Shown: piece by piece, positions 1 to 9,423 of the stretch
How positions within the stretch are numbered: position 1 is the first letter of the stretch
How the letters are laid out: the number at the start of each line of letters is the position of its first letter
NCBI RefSeq assembly: GCF_002087075.1
Contig: NZ_MWSM01000015.1
Span: 1 to 54,624 of the forward strand
Length of the DNA: 54,624 nucleotides
Direction of reading: 5' to 3'
Source: Streptococcus pseudopneumoniae ATCC BAA-960 = CCUG 49455
Lineage (GTDB): Bacteria; Bacillota; Bacilli; Lactobacillales; Streptococcaceae
Notes under the pieces: model-generated
What the model saw: the letters and a program-made list of their open reading frames with translations, nothing else
Databases searched by the model: none
Told to the model about the DNA's origin: nothing
Made by a program: the position numbers and the translations under genes

Positions 1-504
1 CGCTGAGTTTCTTGATATTTTGGATAACCTAAACGATTTACCAATCGTATATATTGATGAAACAGGAATCGACCGTTACCTCTATCGTCCTTATGCAGGG
101 GCTCCTAGAGGGGAGAAAGTCTATGAAAAGATTAGCGGACGTCGTTTTGAGCGAACTTCAATTGTTGCAGGACAAGTAGACGGAGAGTTTATAGCTCCCA
201 TGATTTACAAGAACAGCAGGACAAGCGATTTCTTTGGGGAGTGATTCAAAACGCAACTTCTACCTGCTTTGAAGACACCTCGTGTTATTATCATGGACAA
301 TGCTAGTTTTGATCCCAAGAACATTTTGGATGAACTCTGCATCCAAGATAAACACTTTTTCTTACCTCTACCGCCTTATTCACCAGATTTGAATCCTATT
401 GAGCAAGCTTGGGCTATCTTGAAAAAAGAAAGTAACAGATTTATTAAGGGAAGTCCCAACTATTTTTGAATGTTTGGAACGCTTTTTAAAACTAAATGAC
501 TATA
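1..504 (+). pseudogene. IS630-Spn1 transposase, 3' part, inactivated
   Basis: This is the C-terminal DDE part of an IS630-family transposase, open from the left window edge. It shows the catalytic blocks YIDETG, IIMDNASFD and NPIEQAW. Compared with the intact copy on the minus strand at the right end of the window, a Trp codon has become TGA (241-243, after FFGE) and the A-run near 424 has six instead of five A, shifting the frame just after WAILKK. Both lesions are in the shared part, so this copy is dead. Identity with the right-hand copy stops at about 504, right after a TA dinucleotide, which fits the TA target of IS630 elements. The assignment to IS630-Spn1 is by recognition of the protein. 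Confidence 0.85.
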
Positions 505-666
505 ACAGCTATTGCCCAAGGAAAGAAAACAAAGAAACAAGCCTGTGTCGAACTTAATCTTTCTGAAAGACAAATCAATCGTCTGCTACTAGTCTATCAA
601 CAGAAAGGAAAAGAAACCTTCAGACACGGAAACAGAGAATTGGAAGATTTTTTATTTGTGTCTTAA
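496..666 (+). pseudogene. IS1202-like (ISNCY) transposase N-terminal fragment
   Basis: A short open frame of 56 codons contains a helix-turn-helix-like stretch (GKKTKKQACVELNLS, then RQINRLL and FRHGNR) that resembles the N-terminus of IS1202-type transposases. Its apparent ATG lies in the end of the IS630 copy, so the original 5' end has been replaced by IS630. The frame stops at 664-666, where homology to the neighbouring glycosyltransferase remnant begins on the other strand. It is a truncated relic with no catalytic domain. Family assignment is from memory of the conserved motif and is moderate. Confidence 0.55.
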
Positions 667-1160
667 ATCAGGTCTTGCGTGACATTTTCTGCTCTCCACA
701 TACCATTGTTGATTAACAGAACACCAGAATTAAAATTATGTGTATAAAAATCATCTCTAACTGCAGCTAAGGGTATATCCGTCAAGTCCAAATCCCACAG
801 CTCATCTATCGATTTTCTTACAACAATATCTAAATCCAAATACAGTACACGAGACTCGCTTACATACTTTGGAATAAAATACCTAAAAAAGCCGCATATG
901 AAAGTCCCTCAAAGGGGAGACGATAACCTTTCAGAATACTACTGTCAATCTAAACATTCACAATCTCACTATTCAAAGTCTCTAGTCTTTTTTCCATCAA
1001 TTGGAACCATTCTCGCGGAAGGTCATCATTAAAAACATAAAACTTAAGATTATAATAGATGAACACAAAGAGATTTTATTGTTGTTTCAACTTTATCCAT
1101 ATAAGCATTATCTGCACCTAAGACAATCGCTTTTTTCTCTTCTTTCACTCTTTATCTCAT
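664..1160 (-). pseudogene. Family-8 glycosyltransferase (GT8) pseudogene
   Basis: The minus strand encodes, in pieces, a GT8 glycosyltransferase: an N-terminal block KAIVLGADNAYMDKV (near 1100-1135), then KFYVFNDDLPREWFQ, then LYLDLDIVV with the metal-binding DxD motif (near 820-845) and FNSGVLLINN near the end. At least four lesions are visible: a TAA at codon 3 after the likely ATG at 1158-1160, a frameshift near 1046, an in-frame TAG at 950-952 and a frameshift near 880. The 3' part is lost where the IS1202-like fragment begins. Such enzymes add sugars to cell-wall polymers or serine-rich surface proteins; which acceptor this one had cannot be told. It is not functional. Confidence 0.75.
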
Positions 1161-1276
1161 TTCTTTTTATTCCCATCATATGTTTCTACGTAACCATTAT
1201 TTTCGCCTATTCGTTCGTAAAACCATACCAGTGGAGATTTTAGATGAAGTCCCATTACGGTTTACAATTTTTACAT

Positions 1277-1894
1277 TACGACACGGAGTTTTACAAATCG
1301 ATTTCATTTGCCAAACGTAGTTAGTAAGGCAGTTAGCTAGGCTACCTACTTTCTGCTACAACGGAAAAATCCACGAATCAATATTATTCGTGGATTTTTC
1401 CTAGTGAAGCGTTTAGGTAAGCCGATTGTTATACTACGACACGTAGTTTGACCAATCGATTCTATTTGCCAAACGTAGTTAGTGAGGCAGTTAGCTAGAC
1501 CGCTCACTACCAGTTACGACGTAAAGTTTTACGAATCGATATTATTCGTAAAACTTTACTAGTGGAGCGCCTAGAGTCTGGGACAAAAAGATTTTGATTT
1601 TATGAATTCTTTATTATAAGTTTTTAAAATCGATAGATTAGACAAAAAAGCAAACAAAACAGAATTCTGAGTGTCAGATAACTTGTTTTGTTCGCTTTTT
1701 ATATTTAAGGTTAGACTTTTGTCCCAGACTCGTTAGTTACTTAGATTGTTACACAATCAAATAAATTTACTGAACTACGACACTGAGTTTTACAAATCAA
1801 TTCCATTTGTAAAACTCAGTTAGTGAGGCAATTAGCTAGTTCGCCAAATAGCGACTAGCGTCCAACAATTAGGAACTTTAGTTCCAATTGTTGG
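1277..1894. repeat. Tandem array of hairpin units with constant geometry
   Basis: Five hairpins have a 16-nt arm, 7-nt loop and 16-nt arm: 1283-1321, 1363-1401, 1441-1479, 1521-1559 and 1782-1820. Each is preceded by TACGAC (TACAAC in the second) and followed by a version of TAGTGAGGCAGTTAGCTA. A sixth, different hairpin is at 1862-1894. The first four start about 79 bp apart; the interval to the fifth is lengthened by a 158-bp insertion. The arms differ in sequence between units yet stay complementary (full pairing in units 2, 4 and 5, about 11 of 16 in units 1 and 3). Units 1, 3 and 5 share one 3' flank and units 2 and 4 another, so the higher-order unit may hold two hairpins. Function unknown. 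Confidence 0.8.
1574..1731. repeat. 158-bp element with perfect 15-bp terminal inverted repeats
   Basis: The ends GAGTCTGGGACAAAA (1574-1588) and its exact complement (1717-1731) bound a 158-bp AT-rich segment. Inside is a second inverted repeat, AAAAAGCAAACAAAAC against GTTTTGTTCGCTTTTT, with one mismatch. No reading frame of note is inside. It interrupts the hairpin array between the fourth and fifth units. Its form fits a small non-autonomous element or a long structured RNA; TCTGGGACAAAA ends are, as I recall, recurrent in streptococcal intergenic DNA. Confidence 0.65.
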
Positions 1895-1901
1895 TACTGA
1901 G

Positions 1902-3446
1902 TCACATCTTCTCTTCCAACTCTACATCTGGATACTTGTCCGCAAACCAACGGAGAGCAAAGTCATTTTCAAAGAGAAAGACTGATTGGTCGAAACGGTC
2001 TTTAGCCAAGATATTGCGGCTTGATGACATGCGTTCATCCAAGTCCTCAGGTTTAATCCAACGAACGGTCTTTTTACCCATTGGGCTCATGACCACTTCT
2101 GCATTGTACTCGCCTTCCATACGGTGCTTAAAGACTTCAAACTGAAGTTGACCAACAGCTCCCAGCATGTACTCGCCTGTTTGGTAATTCTTATAAAGCT
2201 GAATAGCTCCTTCTTGCACCAATTGCTCGATTCCCTTGTGGAAAGATTTTTGTTTCATAACGTTCTTAGCAGATACTTTCATGAAAATTTCAGGAGTAAA
2301 GGTTGGCAGCGGTTCAAACTCAAACTTGTTTTTTCCAACTGTCAAAGTGTCACCAACCTGATAAGTACCTGTATCGTAAACCCCGATGATATCACCTGCC
2401 ACGGCATTGGTTACATTCTCACGACTTTCCGCCATAAACTGAGTCACATTCGACAGTTTAGCCCCCTTACCAGTACGAGGCAGGTTAACACTCATACCGC
2501 GCTCAAATTCACCAGATACGATACGGACAAAGGCAATGCGGTCACGGTGACGAGGGTCCATATTGGCTTGGATTTTAAAGACAAATCCTGAAAAATCCTT
2601 GTCGTAAGGATCCACAATTTCGCCATCTGTTTTCTTGTGTCCATGTGGTTCTGGAGCAAACTTAAGGAAAGTCTCAAGGAAGGTCTGCACACCAAAATTT
2701 GTCAAAGCCGAACCGAAGAAGACAGGTGTCAATTCTCCAGCAAGGATAGCTTCCTCTGAAAACTCATTTCCAGCTTCATTTAAAAGTTCAATATCATCTT
2801 TTACCTGCTCGTAGAAAGGATTGCTGCTAAAAAGCTTGTCCCCATCTTCTAAACTGGCAAAACGCTCATCCCCCTTGTAAAGTTCCAAGCGTTGGTTATA
2901 GAGGTCATAGAGCCCTTCAAAAGCTTTCCCCATCCCGATTGGCCAGTTCATCGGATAGCTCGCAATACCCAAGACTTCTTCCAATTCTTGCAAGAGGTCC
3001 AGTGGCTCACGACCGTCACGGTCTAGCTTGTTCATAAAGGTAAAGACTGGAATACCACGGTGTTTGACAACTTCAAACAATTTCTTTGTCTGCGCCTCGA
3101 TACCCTTGGCAGAGTCCACGACCATGACCGCAGCATCCACCGCCATCAAGGTACGATAGGTATCTTCTGAGAAATCCTCATGCCCTGGTGTGTCAAGGAT
3201 ATTCACGCGCTTGCCATCGTAGTCAAACTGCATCACAGATGAAGTAACCGAAATCCCACGTTGCTTCTCGATATCCATCCAGTCAGACTTGGCAAAAGTC
3301 CCTGTTTTCTTTCCTTTTACGGTACCAGCCTCACGAATCTCGCCCCCAAAGTAGAGCAACTGCTCAGTGATGGTTGTTTTCCCCGCGTCTGGGTGAGAGA
3401 TGATGGCAAAGGTACGACGTTTCTTAATTTCTTCTTGAATATTCAT
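1902..3446 (-). CDS. prfC: Peptide chain release factor 3 (RF3)
   Basis: RF3 is a cytosolic translational GTPase that recycles RF1 and RF2 from the ribosome after termination. The 514-residue protein has the usual RF3 length and begins [13 protein letters not shown]. The GTPase motifs are SHPDAGKTT (P-loop), DTPGHEDF and NKLDRD, followed by the elongation-factor-like domains. The ATG follows a purine-rich AAAGAGAAC ribosome-binding site. The gene stands alone, divergent from gatC, and its 3' end faces the hairpin array; the hairpin at 1862-1894 lacks a U-tract, so I cannot call it a terminator. The coding frame is intact. Confidence 0.97.
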   Translation of the reverse strand: MNIQEEIKKRRTFAIISHPDAGKTTITEQLLYFGGEIREAGTVKGKKTGTFAKSDWMDIEKQRGISVTSSVMQFDYDGKRVNILDTPGHEDFSEDTYRTLMAVDAAVMVVDSAKGIEAQTKKLFEVVKHRGIPVFTFMNKLDRDGREPLDLLQELEEVLGIASYPMNWPIGMGKAFEGLYDLYNQRLELYKGDERFASLEDGDKLFSSNPFYEQVKDDIELLNEAGNEFSEEAILAGELTPVFFGSALTNFGVQTFLETFLKFAPEPHGHKKTDGEIVDPYDKDFSGFVFKIQANMDPRHRDRIAFVRIVSGEFERGMSVNLPRTGKGAKLSNVTQFMAESRENVTNAVAGDIIGVYDTGTYQVGDTLTVGKNKFEFEPLPTFTPEIFMKVSAKNVMKQKSFHKGIEQLVQEGAIQLYKNYQTGEYMLGAVGQLQFEVFKHRMEGEYNAEVVMSPMGKKTVRWIKPEDLDERMSSSRNILAKDRFDQSVFLFENDFALRWFADKYPDVELEEKM

Positions 3447-3608
3447 AAGTTCTCTTTCTTTGATTCTCTATTTTTCTTGTTTCAATAGCTAAGAATGATT
3501 TTTACATTGGATTTTACCATTCCTTTCAACACTCCATTATATCGGATTTTAGCATTTTTTTCAATTTCTATTTCTTTTCACTTCCCCCTCCCTTATTTAT
3601 AGGAAAAT

Positions 3609-3620
3609 ATGGTAAAATAG
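3609..3620 (+). promoter_or_regulatory. Extended -10 promoter for gatCAB
   Basis: TATGGTAAAATAG contains a TG-N extended -10 with the hexamer TAAAAT at 3613-3618. No good -35 is visible 17 nt upstream. The start codon of gatC is 40 nt further on with AAAGGA as ribosome-binding site. Confidence 0.6.
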
Positions 3621-3658
3621 AACAGACTAAAAATCATCATTTCACGAAAGGATGTAAG

Positions 3659-3961
3659 ATGAAAATTACGCAAGAAGAGGTAACACACGTTGCCAATCTT
3701 TCAAAATTAAAATTCTCTGAAGAAGAAACTGCTGCCTTTGCAACGACCTTGTCTAAAATTGTTGACATGGTTGAATTGCTGGACGAAGTTGACACAACTG
3801 GTGTCGCACCTACTACGACCATGGCTGACCGCAAGACCGTACTCCGCCCTGATGTGGCTGAAGAAGGAACAGACCGTGATCGCTTGTTTAAAAACGTACC
3901 TGAAAAAGACAACTACTATATCAAGGTACCAGCTATCCTAGACGATGGAGGAGATGCCTAA
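3659..3961 (+). CDS. gatC: Asp-tRNA(Asn)/Glu-tRNA(Gln) amidotransferase subunit C
   Basis: GatC is the small scaffold subunit of the GatCAB complex, which amidates mischarged Glu-tRNA(Gln) and/or Asp-tRNA(Asn) in the cytosol. The 100-residue protein has the typical GatC start ([19 protein letters not shown]) and the C-terminal LRPDVAEE region. It is the first gene of a tight operon: its stop codon overlaps the ATG of gatA by one base (TAATG), implying translational coupling. The ATG is preceded by AAAGGATG. Length and order are as usual in Firmicutes. Confidence 0.97.
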   Translation: MKITQEEVTHVANLSKLKFSEEETAAFATTLSKIVDMVELLDEVDTTGVAPTTTMADRKTVLRPDVAEEGTDRDRLFKNVPEKDNYYIKVPAILDDGGDA

Positions 3962-5427
3962 TGACTTTCAACAATAAAACCATTGAAGACTTGCACAATC
4001 TCCTTGTCTCTAAGGAAATTTCTGCAACAGAATTAACACAAGCTACGCTTGAAGATATCAAGTCTCGCGAGACAGCTATCAACGCTTTTGTTACCATCGC
4101 TGAAGAGCAAGCTCTTGTTCAAGCTAAAGCCATTGATGAAGCTGGAATTGACACTGATAATGTCCTTTCAGGAATTCCGCTTGCAGTAAAGGATAACATC
4201 TCTACAGACGGTATTCTCACAACCGCTGCCTCAAAAATGCTCTACAACTACGAGCCGATCTTTGATGCAACTGCGGTTGCTAATGCAAAAGCCAAGGGCA
4301 TGATTGTCGTAGGAAAAACTAACATGGACGAATTTGCCATGGGTGGTTCTGGTGAGACTTCTCACTACGGAGCAACTAAAAATGCTTGGGACCACAGCAA
4401 GGTTCCTGGTGGTTCATCAAGTGGTTCAGCTGCAGCTGTAGCCTCAGGACAAGTCCCCTTGTCACTTGGTTCTGATACGGGTGGTTCCATCCGCCAACCT
4501 GCTGCCTTCAACGGGATCGTTGGTCTCAAACCAACCTACGGAACAGTTTCTCGTTTCGGTCTCATTGCCTTCGGTAGCTCATTAGACCAAATCGGACCTT
4601 TCGCACCAACTGTTAAGGAAAATGCCCTCTTGCTCAACGCTATTGCCAGCGAAGATGCTAAAGACTCTACTTCTGCTCCTGTCCGCATCGCCGACTTTAC
4701 TTCAAAAATCGGCCAAGACATCAAGGGCATGAAAATTGCTTTGCCTAAGGAATACCTAGGCGAAGGAATTGATCCAGAGGTTAAGGAAACAATCTTAAAC
4801 GCGGCCAAACACTTTGAAAAATTGGGTGCTATCGTCGAAGAAGTCAGCCTTCCTCACTCTAAATACGGTGTTGCCGTTTATTACATCATCGCTTCATCAG
4901 AAGCTTCATCAAACTTGCAACGTTTTGACGGTATCCGTTACGGCTACCGCGCAGAAGATGCGACTAATCTTGATGAAATCTATGTAAACAGCCGTAGCCA
5001 AGGTTTTGGTGAAGAAGTGAAGCGCCGTATCATGCTGGGTACTTTCAGTCTTTCATCAGGTTACTACGATGCCTACTACAAGAAGGCTGGACAGGTCCGT
5101 ACACTTATCATTCAAGATTTCGAAAAAGTCTTCGCGGATTATGATTTGATTTTGGGTCCAACTGCTCCAAGTGTTGCCTATGACTTGAATTCTCTCAACC
5201 ATGACCCAGTTGCCATGTACTTAGCCGACCTATTGACCATACCTGTAAACTTGGCAGGACTTCCTGGAATTTCGATTCCTGCTGGATTCTCTCAAGGTCT
5301 ACCTGTCGGACTCCAATTGATTGGTCCCAAGTACTCTGAGGAAACCATTTACCAAGCTGCTGCTGCTTTTGAAGCAACAACAGACTACCACAAACAACAA
5401 CCCGAGATTTTTGGAGGTGACAACTAA
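3961..5427 (+). CDS. gatA: Glutamyl-tRNA(Gln) amidotransferase subunit A
   Basis: GatA is the amidase subunit that frees ammonia from glutamine or asparagine for transfer to the mischarged tRNA. The 488-residue protein carries the amidase signature with [15 protein letters not shown] near residues 149-163. The Ser-cisSer-Lys triad can be placed at K77 (AVKDNI), S152 and S176 (DTGGSIRQ), two residues off the Staphylococcus aureus numbering I recall. It overlaps gatC and gatB by one base each. Nothing unusual is seen in the frame. Confidence 0.98.
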   Translation: MTFNNKTIEDLHNLLVSKEISATELTQATLEDIKSRETAINAFVTIAEEQALVQAKAIDEAGIDTDNVLSGIPLAVKDNISTDGILTTAASKMLYNYEPIFDATAVANAKAKGMIVVGKTNMDEFAMGGSGETSHYGATKNAWDHSKVPGGSSSGSAAAVASGQVPLSLGSDTGGSIRQPAAFNGIVGLKPTYGTVSRFGLIAFGSSLDQIGPFAPTVKENALLLNAIASEDAKDSTSAPVRIADFTSKIGQDIKGMKIALPKEYLGEGIDPEVKETILNAAKHFEKLGAIVEEVSLPHSKYGVAVYYIIASSEASSNLQRFDGIRYGYRAEDATNLDEIYVNSRSQGFGEEVKRRIMLGTFSLSSGYYDAYYKKAGQVRTLIIQDFEKVFADYDLILGPTAPSVAYDLNSLNHDPVAMYLADLLTIPVNLAGLPGISIPAGFSQGLPVGLQLIGPKYSEETIYQAAAAFEATTDYHKQQPEIFGGDN

Positions 5428-6869
5428 TGAACTTTGAAACAGTCATCGGACTTGAAGTCCACGTAGAGCTCAACACCAATTCAAAAATCTTCTCACCTAC
5501 TTCTGCCCACTTCGGAAATGATCAAAATGCCAACACTAACGTGATTGACTGGTCTTTCCCAGGAGTTCTGCCAGTTCTCAATAAAGGGGTTGTCGATGCC
5601 GGAATCAAGGCTGCTCTTGCCCTCAACATGGACATCCACAAAAAGATGCACTTTGACCGCAAGAGCTACTTCTATCCTGATAACCCCAAAGCCTACCAAA
5701 TTTCTCAATTTGATGAACCAATCGGATATAATGGCTGGATTGAAGTCGAACTAGAAGACGGTACGACCAAGAAAATCGGTATCGAACGTGCCCACCTAGA
5801 GGAAGACGCTGGTAAAAACACCCATGGTACAGATGGCTACTCTTATGTTGACCTCAACCGCCAAGGGGTTCCCTTGATTGAGATTGTATCTGAGGCAGAT
5901 ATGCGTTCTCCTGAAGAAGCCTATGCTTATCTGACAGCCCTCAAGGAAGTTATCCAGTACGCTGGCATTTCTGACGTTAAGATGGAGGAAGGTTCGATGC
6001 GTGTGGATGCCAACATCTCCCTTCGTCCTTATGGTCAAGAGAAATTCGGTACCAAGACTGAATTGAAGAACCTCAACTCCTTCTCAAACGTTCGTAAAGG
6101 TCTTGAATACGAAGTCCAACGCCAGGCTGAAATTCTTCGCTCAGGTGGTCAAATCCGCCAAGAAACACGCCGTTACGATGAAGCGAATAAAGCAACCATC
6201 CTCATGCGTGTCAAGGAAGGGGCTGCTGACTACCGCTACTTCCCAGAACCAGACCTACCCCTCTTTGAAATTTCTGACGAGTGGATTGAGGAAATGCGGA
6301 CTGAGTTGCCAGAGTTTCCAAAAGAACGTCGTGCGCGTTATGTATCTGACCTTGGTTTATCAGACTACGATGCTAGTCAGTTGACTGCTAATAAAGTCAC
6401 TTCTGACTTCTTTGAAAAAGCTGTTGCCCTAGGTGGTGATGCCAAACAAGTCTCTAACTGGCTCCAAGGGGAAGTCGCTCAGTTCTTGAATGCTGAAGGT
6501 AAAACACTGGAACAAATCGAATTGACACCAGAAAACTTGGTTGAAATGATTGCCATCATCGAAGACGGTACTATTTCATCTAAGATTGCCAAGAAAGTCT
6601 TTGTCCATCTAGCTAAAAATGGCGGTGGCGCGCGTGAATACGTGGAAAAAGCAGGTATGGTTCAAATTTCAGATCCAGCTATCTTGATCCCAATCATCCA
6701 CCAAGTCTTTGCCGATAACGAAGCTGCTGTTGCCGACTTCAAGTCAGGCAAACGTAACGCCGACAAGGCCTTTACAGGATTCCTTATGAAGGCAACCAAA
6801 GGCCAAGCCAACCCACAAGTTGCCCTTAAACTACTTGCACAGGAATTGGCGAAGTTGAAAGAAGATTAA
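5427..6869 (+). CDS. gatB: Aspartyl/glutamyl-tRNA amidotransferase subunit B
   Basis: GatB binds the mischarged tRNA and performs the ATP-dependent activation step of transamidation. The 480-residue protein starts [20 protein letters not shown], as in the family, has the conserved SFPGVLP and [12 protein letters not shown] blocks, and ends in the helical YqeY-like tail ([11 protein letters not shown]). Its ATG overlaps the gatA stop codon. The operon closes with an intrinsic terminator at 6881-6904. Full length, no lesion. Confidence 0.98.
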   Translation: MNFETVIGLEVHVELNTNSKIFSPTSAHFGNDQNANTNVIDWSFPGVLPVLNKGVVDAGIKAALALNMDIHKKMHFDRKSYFYPDNPKAYQISQFDEPIGYNGWIEVELEDGTTKKIGIERAHLEEDAGKNTHGTDGYSYVDLNRQGVPLIEIVSEADMRSPEEAYAYLTALKEVIQYAGISDVKMEEGSMRVDANISLRPYGQEKFGTKTELKNLNSFSNVRKGLEYEVQRQAEILRSGGQIRQETRRYDEANKATILMRVKEGAADYRYFPEPDLPLFEISDEWIEEMRTELPEFPKERRARYVSDLGLSDYDASQLTANKVTSDFFEKAVALGGDAKQVSNWLQGEVAQFLNAEGKTLEQIELTPENLVEMIAIIEDGTISSKIAKKVFVHLAKNGGGAREYVEKAGMVQISDPAILIPIIHQVFADNEAAVADFKSGKRNADKAFTGFLMKATKGQANPQVALKLLAQELAKLKED

Positions 6870-6880
6870 TATGTAAAAGA

Positions 6881-6904
6881 AACCAGCCTTGAGGTTGGTT
6901 TTTT
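6881..6904 (+). terminator. Intrinsic terminator of gatCAB
   Basis: AACCAGCC, loop TTGA, GGTTGGTT and then a T-run form a short hairpin with U-tract, 12 nt after the gatB stop codon. Confidence 0.8.
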
Positions 6905-6955
6905 CTCCCCTACCATCTCCCAATAACTATTTTGGCTTTATTTCCAGAAGATTTT

Positions 6956-6966
6956 ATGGTAAAATG
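6956..6966 (+). promoter_or_regulatory. Extended -10 promoter for efp operon
   Basis: TATGGTAAAAT, with -10 hexamer TAAAAT at 6960-6965, is identical over 11 bases to the gatC promoter core. A clear -35 is not seen. It lies about 35 nt before the efp ATG. Confidence 0.6.
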
Positions 6967-6999
6967 AAGAGTAATAATATTTATTAAAGAGGTAAAAAC

Positions 7000-7560
7000 A
7001 TGATTGAAGCAAGCAAATTGAAAGCTGGTATGACATTTGAAACTGCAGACGGAAAATTGATCCGCGTTTTGGAAGCTAGCCACCACAAACCAGGTAAAGG
7101 GAACACAATCATGCGTATGAAATTGCGTGATGTCCGTACTGGTTCTACATTTGATACAAGCTACCGTCCAGAAGAAAAATTCGAACAAGCTATTATCGAA
7201 ACTGTTCCAGCTCAATACTTGTACAAAATGGATGAAACTGCCTACTTCATGAACACTGAAACTTACGACCAATACGAAATACCAGTCGTAAATGTTGAAA
7301 ATGAGTTGCTTTACATCCTTGAAAACTCTGATGTGAAAATCCAATTCTACGGAACTGAAGTAATCGGTGTAACTGTACCAACTACTGTTGAATTGACAGT
7401 TGCTGAAACACAACCATCTATCAAAGGTGCTACTGTTACAGGTTCTGGTAAACCAGCAACTATGGAAACTGGACTTGTTGTCAACGTTCCTGACTTCATC
7501 GAAGCTGGACAAAAATTGATCATCAACACTGCAGAAGGAACTTACGTTTCTCGTGCCTAA
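7000..7560 (+). CDS. efp: Elongation factor P
   Basis: EF-P enters the ribosomal E site and relieves stalling at polyproline stretches. The 186-residue protein has the three beta-barrel domain length. The loop that reaches the peptidyl-transferase centre reads HKPGKGN, with K33 at the position modified in E. coli (K34) and Bacillus (K32). No modification enzyme is in the window. An AAAGAGG ribosome-binding site precedes the ATG. It heads a three-gene run with yqhY and nusB, a common Firmicutes order. Confidence 0.97.
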   Translation: MIEASKLKAGMTFETADGKLIRVLEASHHKPGKGNTIMRMKLRDVRTGSTFDTSYRPEEKFEQAIIETVPAQYLYKMDETAYFMNTETYDQYEIPVVNVENELLYILENSDVKIQFYGTEVIGVTVPTTVELTVAETQPSIKGATVTGSGKPATMETGLVVNVPDFIEAGQKLIINTAEGTYVSRA

Positions 7561-7581
7561 TCTCTAGAAAGAGGTCATTCT

Positions 7582-7971
7582 ATGGGAATTGAAGAACAAT
7601 TTGGCGAAATCGTTATCGCTCCACGTGTACTTGAAAAAATTATTGCCATCGCAACTGCTAAAGTTGAGGGTGTCCACTCATTTTCAAATAAATCCGTATC
7701 TGACACCCTATCAAAACTCTCTCTTGGTCGTGGTGTCTACTTAAAAGAAAGCAATGAAGAACTAACTGCTGACATCTACCTCTACCTTGAGTACGGTGTG
7801 AAAGTACCAAAAGTGGCTCTTGCTATTCAAAAAGCGGTCAAAGATGCTGTCCATGATATGGCTGATGTGGAACTTTCTGCTGTCAATATCCATGTTACAG
7901 GAATCGTTCCAGATAAAACACCAAAACCTGAGTTGAAAGATCTATTTAACGAGGACTTCCTCAATGACTAG
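7582..7971 (+). CDS. Asp23/Gls24 family protein (YqhY-like)
   Basis: The 129-residue protein begins with the Asp23/Gls24 pattern (GEIVIAPRVLEKIIAIA, KVEGVHSF) and has the VNIHVTGI strand near its end. The paralogue found between efp and nusB is usually called YqhY in Bacillus, where it is associated with acetyl-CoA carboxylase expression and lipid homeostasis. It is notable that the acc genes lie just beyond nusB, on the other strand. AGAAAGAGG is the ribosome-binding site; the 3' end overlaps nusB by 8 nt. The molecular function is unknown. Confidence 0.88.
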   Translation: MGIEEQFGEIVIAPRVLEKIIAIATAKVEGVHSFSNKSVSDTLSKLSLGRGVYLKESNEELTADIYLYLEYGVKVPKVALAIQKAVKDAVHDMADVELSAVNIHVTGIVPDKTPKPELKDLFNEDFLND

Positions 7972-8389
7972 TCCATTATTAGAATCTAGACGCGAACTTC
8001 GTAAATGCGCTTTTCAAGCTCTTATGAGCCTTGAATTCGGTACAGATATGGAAACGGCTTGTCGCTTTGCCTACACACATGACCGTGAAGATGCAGATGT
8101 GCAAATCCCAGCCTTTCTTCTAAACTTGGTTTCTGGTATCCAAGCTCAAAAAGAAGAGTTGGATAAACAAATCAACCAGCACCTCAAGTCAGGCTGGACA
8201 GTTGAACGTTTGACTTTGGTCGAAAAAAACTTACTACGCTTGGGTATCTTTGAAATCACATCATTTGATACACCTCAGCTGGTAGCAGTCAATGAAGCCA
8301 TTGAACTTGCCAAGAATTTTTCAGATCAAAAATCAGCCCGTTTTATCAATGGATTGCTTAGTCAATTTGTAACTGAAGAAAATGAATAA
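7964..8389 (+). CDS. nusB: Transcription antitermination protein NusB
   Basis: NusB binds boxA RNA with NusE (ribosomal protein S10) and supports antitermination of rRNA operons. The 141-residue helical protein has the family hallmarks SRRELRKCAFQAL near the start, VEKNLLRLGIFEI in the middle and AVNEAIELAKNFSDQKSARFINGLL near the end. It overlaps yqhY by 8 nt. Two terminator-like hairpins follow. Intact. Confidence 0.96.
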   Translation: MTSPLLESRRELRKCAFQALMSLEFGTDMETACRFAYTHDREDADVQIPAFLLNLVSGIQAQKEELDKQINQHLKSGWTVERLTLVEKNLLRLGIFEITSFDTPQLVAVNEAIELAKNFSDQKSARFINGLLSQFVTEENE

Positions 8390-8392
8390 TCA

Positions 8393-8422
8393 AAAAGGTG
8401 TTTGGTCTTCCAGGCACCTTTT
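8393..8422 (+). terminator. Hairpin after nusB
   Basis: AAAAGGTG pairs with CACCTTTT across a 14-nt loop, directly after the nusB stop codon. The U-tract is short (TTTTGACTTT), so it may be a weak terminator backed up by the next one. Confidence 0.6.
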
Positions 8423-8455
8423 GACTTTCCCCTCTGCACAGAGTAAGAACCACAT

Positions 8456-8488
8456 AAAAACTAGAACTGGCAGTCAGTTCTAGTTTTT
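8456..8488. terminator. Second hairpin with A/T tails, possibly bidirectional
   Basis: CTAGAACTG (8461-8469) pairs with CAGTTCTAG (8475-8483), flanked by AAAAA on the left and TTTTT on the right, so it could stop transcription from nusB and also from the convergent fatty-acid operon. Confidence 0.8.
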
Positions 8489-8504
8489 GCGTATTCTAAA
8501 GAAT

Positions 8505-8658
8505 TATACTCAATGAAAATCAAAGAGCAAACTAGGAAGCTAGCCGTAGGCTGCTCAAAACACGGTTTTGAGGTTGTGGATAGAACTGACGAAGTCAGTA
8601 ACATATATACGGCAAGGCGAAGCTGACGTGGTTTGAATTTGATTTTCGAAGAGTATTA
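8505..8658 (+). repeat. BOX element (A-B-C type) downstream of accA
   Basis: A 154-bp BOX element from TATACTCAATG to GAGTATTA. It contains ACGGCAAGGCGAAGCTGACG, a near match to the BOX-A1R primer site, and a boxB-like middle (GAACTGACGAAGTCAGTAAC) missing in the shorter copies. Its last three bases TTA are the complement of the accA stop codon TAA. Confidence 0.93.
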
Positions 8659-9423
8659 GTATTTTCTAAACCGTTGATAGCGCTCTTCCAACAACGCTTC
8701 TAACGGTTTTTGTGAAAGTAGAGCTAGCTCAGCTTGGAGTTCTTTTTTAACATTCTTAATCAGTTCTTTGCTAGAAAGTCCTGCTTCAGAAATCACCTTG
8801 TCTACTACGTCCATTTCTAACAGTTCGTGTGAAGTGATTTTCATCAGTTCTGCTGCTTCCATGGCACGACTGCCATCCTTCCATAGAATGGAAGCAAAGC
8901 CTTCTGGACTGAGAATAGCATAAATAGAATTTTCCAGCATCCAAACACGGTCTGCGACTGCTAGAGCCAAAGCCCCACCTGAACCACCTTCACCGATAAT
9001 GATAGCGATAATAGGAACTCTCAGATCACTCATTTCCATGAGATTGCGAGCGATAGCTTCTCCTTGACCGCGTTCTTCCGCACCGACACCAGGATAGGCA
9101 CCTGCTGTATTGATAAAGGTCACAACTGGACGGCCAAACTTTTCAGCCTGTTTCATCAACCGTAGGGCCTTGCGGTAGCCTTCTGGATGCGGTTGACCAA
9201 AATTCCGCTTGAGATTATCTTGTAAACTCTTGCCTTTTTGGATACCAACCATTGTTACAGCTTGGTCTCCAAGCCAGCCGATACCACCAACAACTGCACC
9301 ATCGTCACGAAAAGAACGGTCACCGTGTAATTGGATAAATTCATCAAAAATGCCTGTCGCAAAGTCCAAGCTTGTCAAGCGACTCTGCTCACGCGCTTCT
9401 CTGACTATTTTTGCAATATTCAT
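8656..9423 (-). CDS. accA: Acetyl-CoA carboxylase carboxyltransferase subunit alpha
   Basis: AccA forms the carboxyltransferase with AccD and passes carboxylate from biotin to acetyl-CoA, giving malonyl-CoA, the first step of fatty-acid synthesis. The 255-residue protein is the short Firmicutes form, with [12 protein letters not shown] and [15 protein letters not shown] conserved. It overlaps accD by 4 nt (ATGA type). It is the last gene of the operon, and its stop codon TAA is supplied by the BOX end: the coding strand reads ...AAATACTAATACTC. Confidence 0.97.
   Translation of the reverse strand: MNIAKIVREAREQSRLTSLDFATGIFDEFIQLHGDRSFRDDGAVVGGIGWLGDQAVTMVGIQKGKSLQDNLKRNFGQPHPEGYRKALRLMKQAEKFGRPVVTFINTAGAYPGVGAEERGQGEAIARNLMEMSDLRVPIIAIIIGEGGSGGALALAVADRVWMLENSIYAILSPEGFASILWKDGSRAMEAAELMKITSHELLEMDVVDKVISEAGLSSKELIKNVKKELQAELALLSQKPLEALLEERYQRFRKY

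Noticed and set aside
1001..1243. 80-residue frame on the plus strand
   Set aside because: It lies opposite the glycosyltransferase remnant and the start of the hairpin region; composition is that of AT-rich noncoding DNA.
1277..1894. Hairpin array as a CRISPR
   Set aside because: The repeats are palindromic units with variable arms, not identical repeats with unrelated spacers of fixed length, and no cas gene is in the window.
1862..1894. Hairpin after prfC as an intrinsic terminator
   Set aside because: The stem is good but neither side has a U-tract, and it fits as the last unit of the hairpin array.
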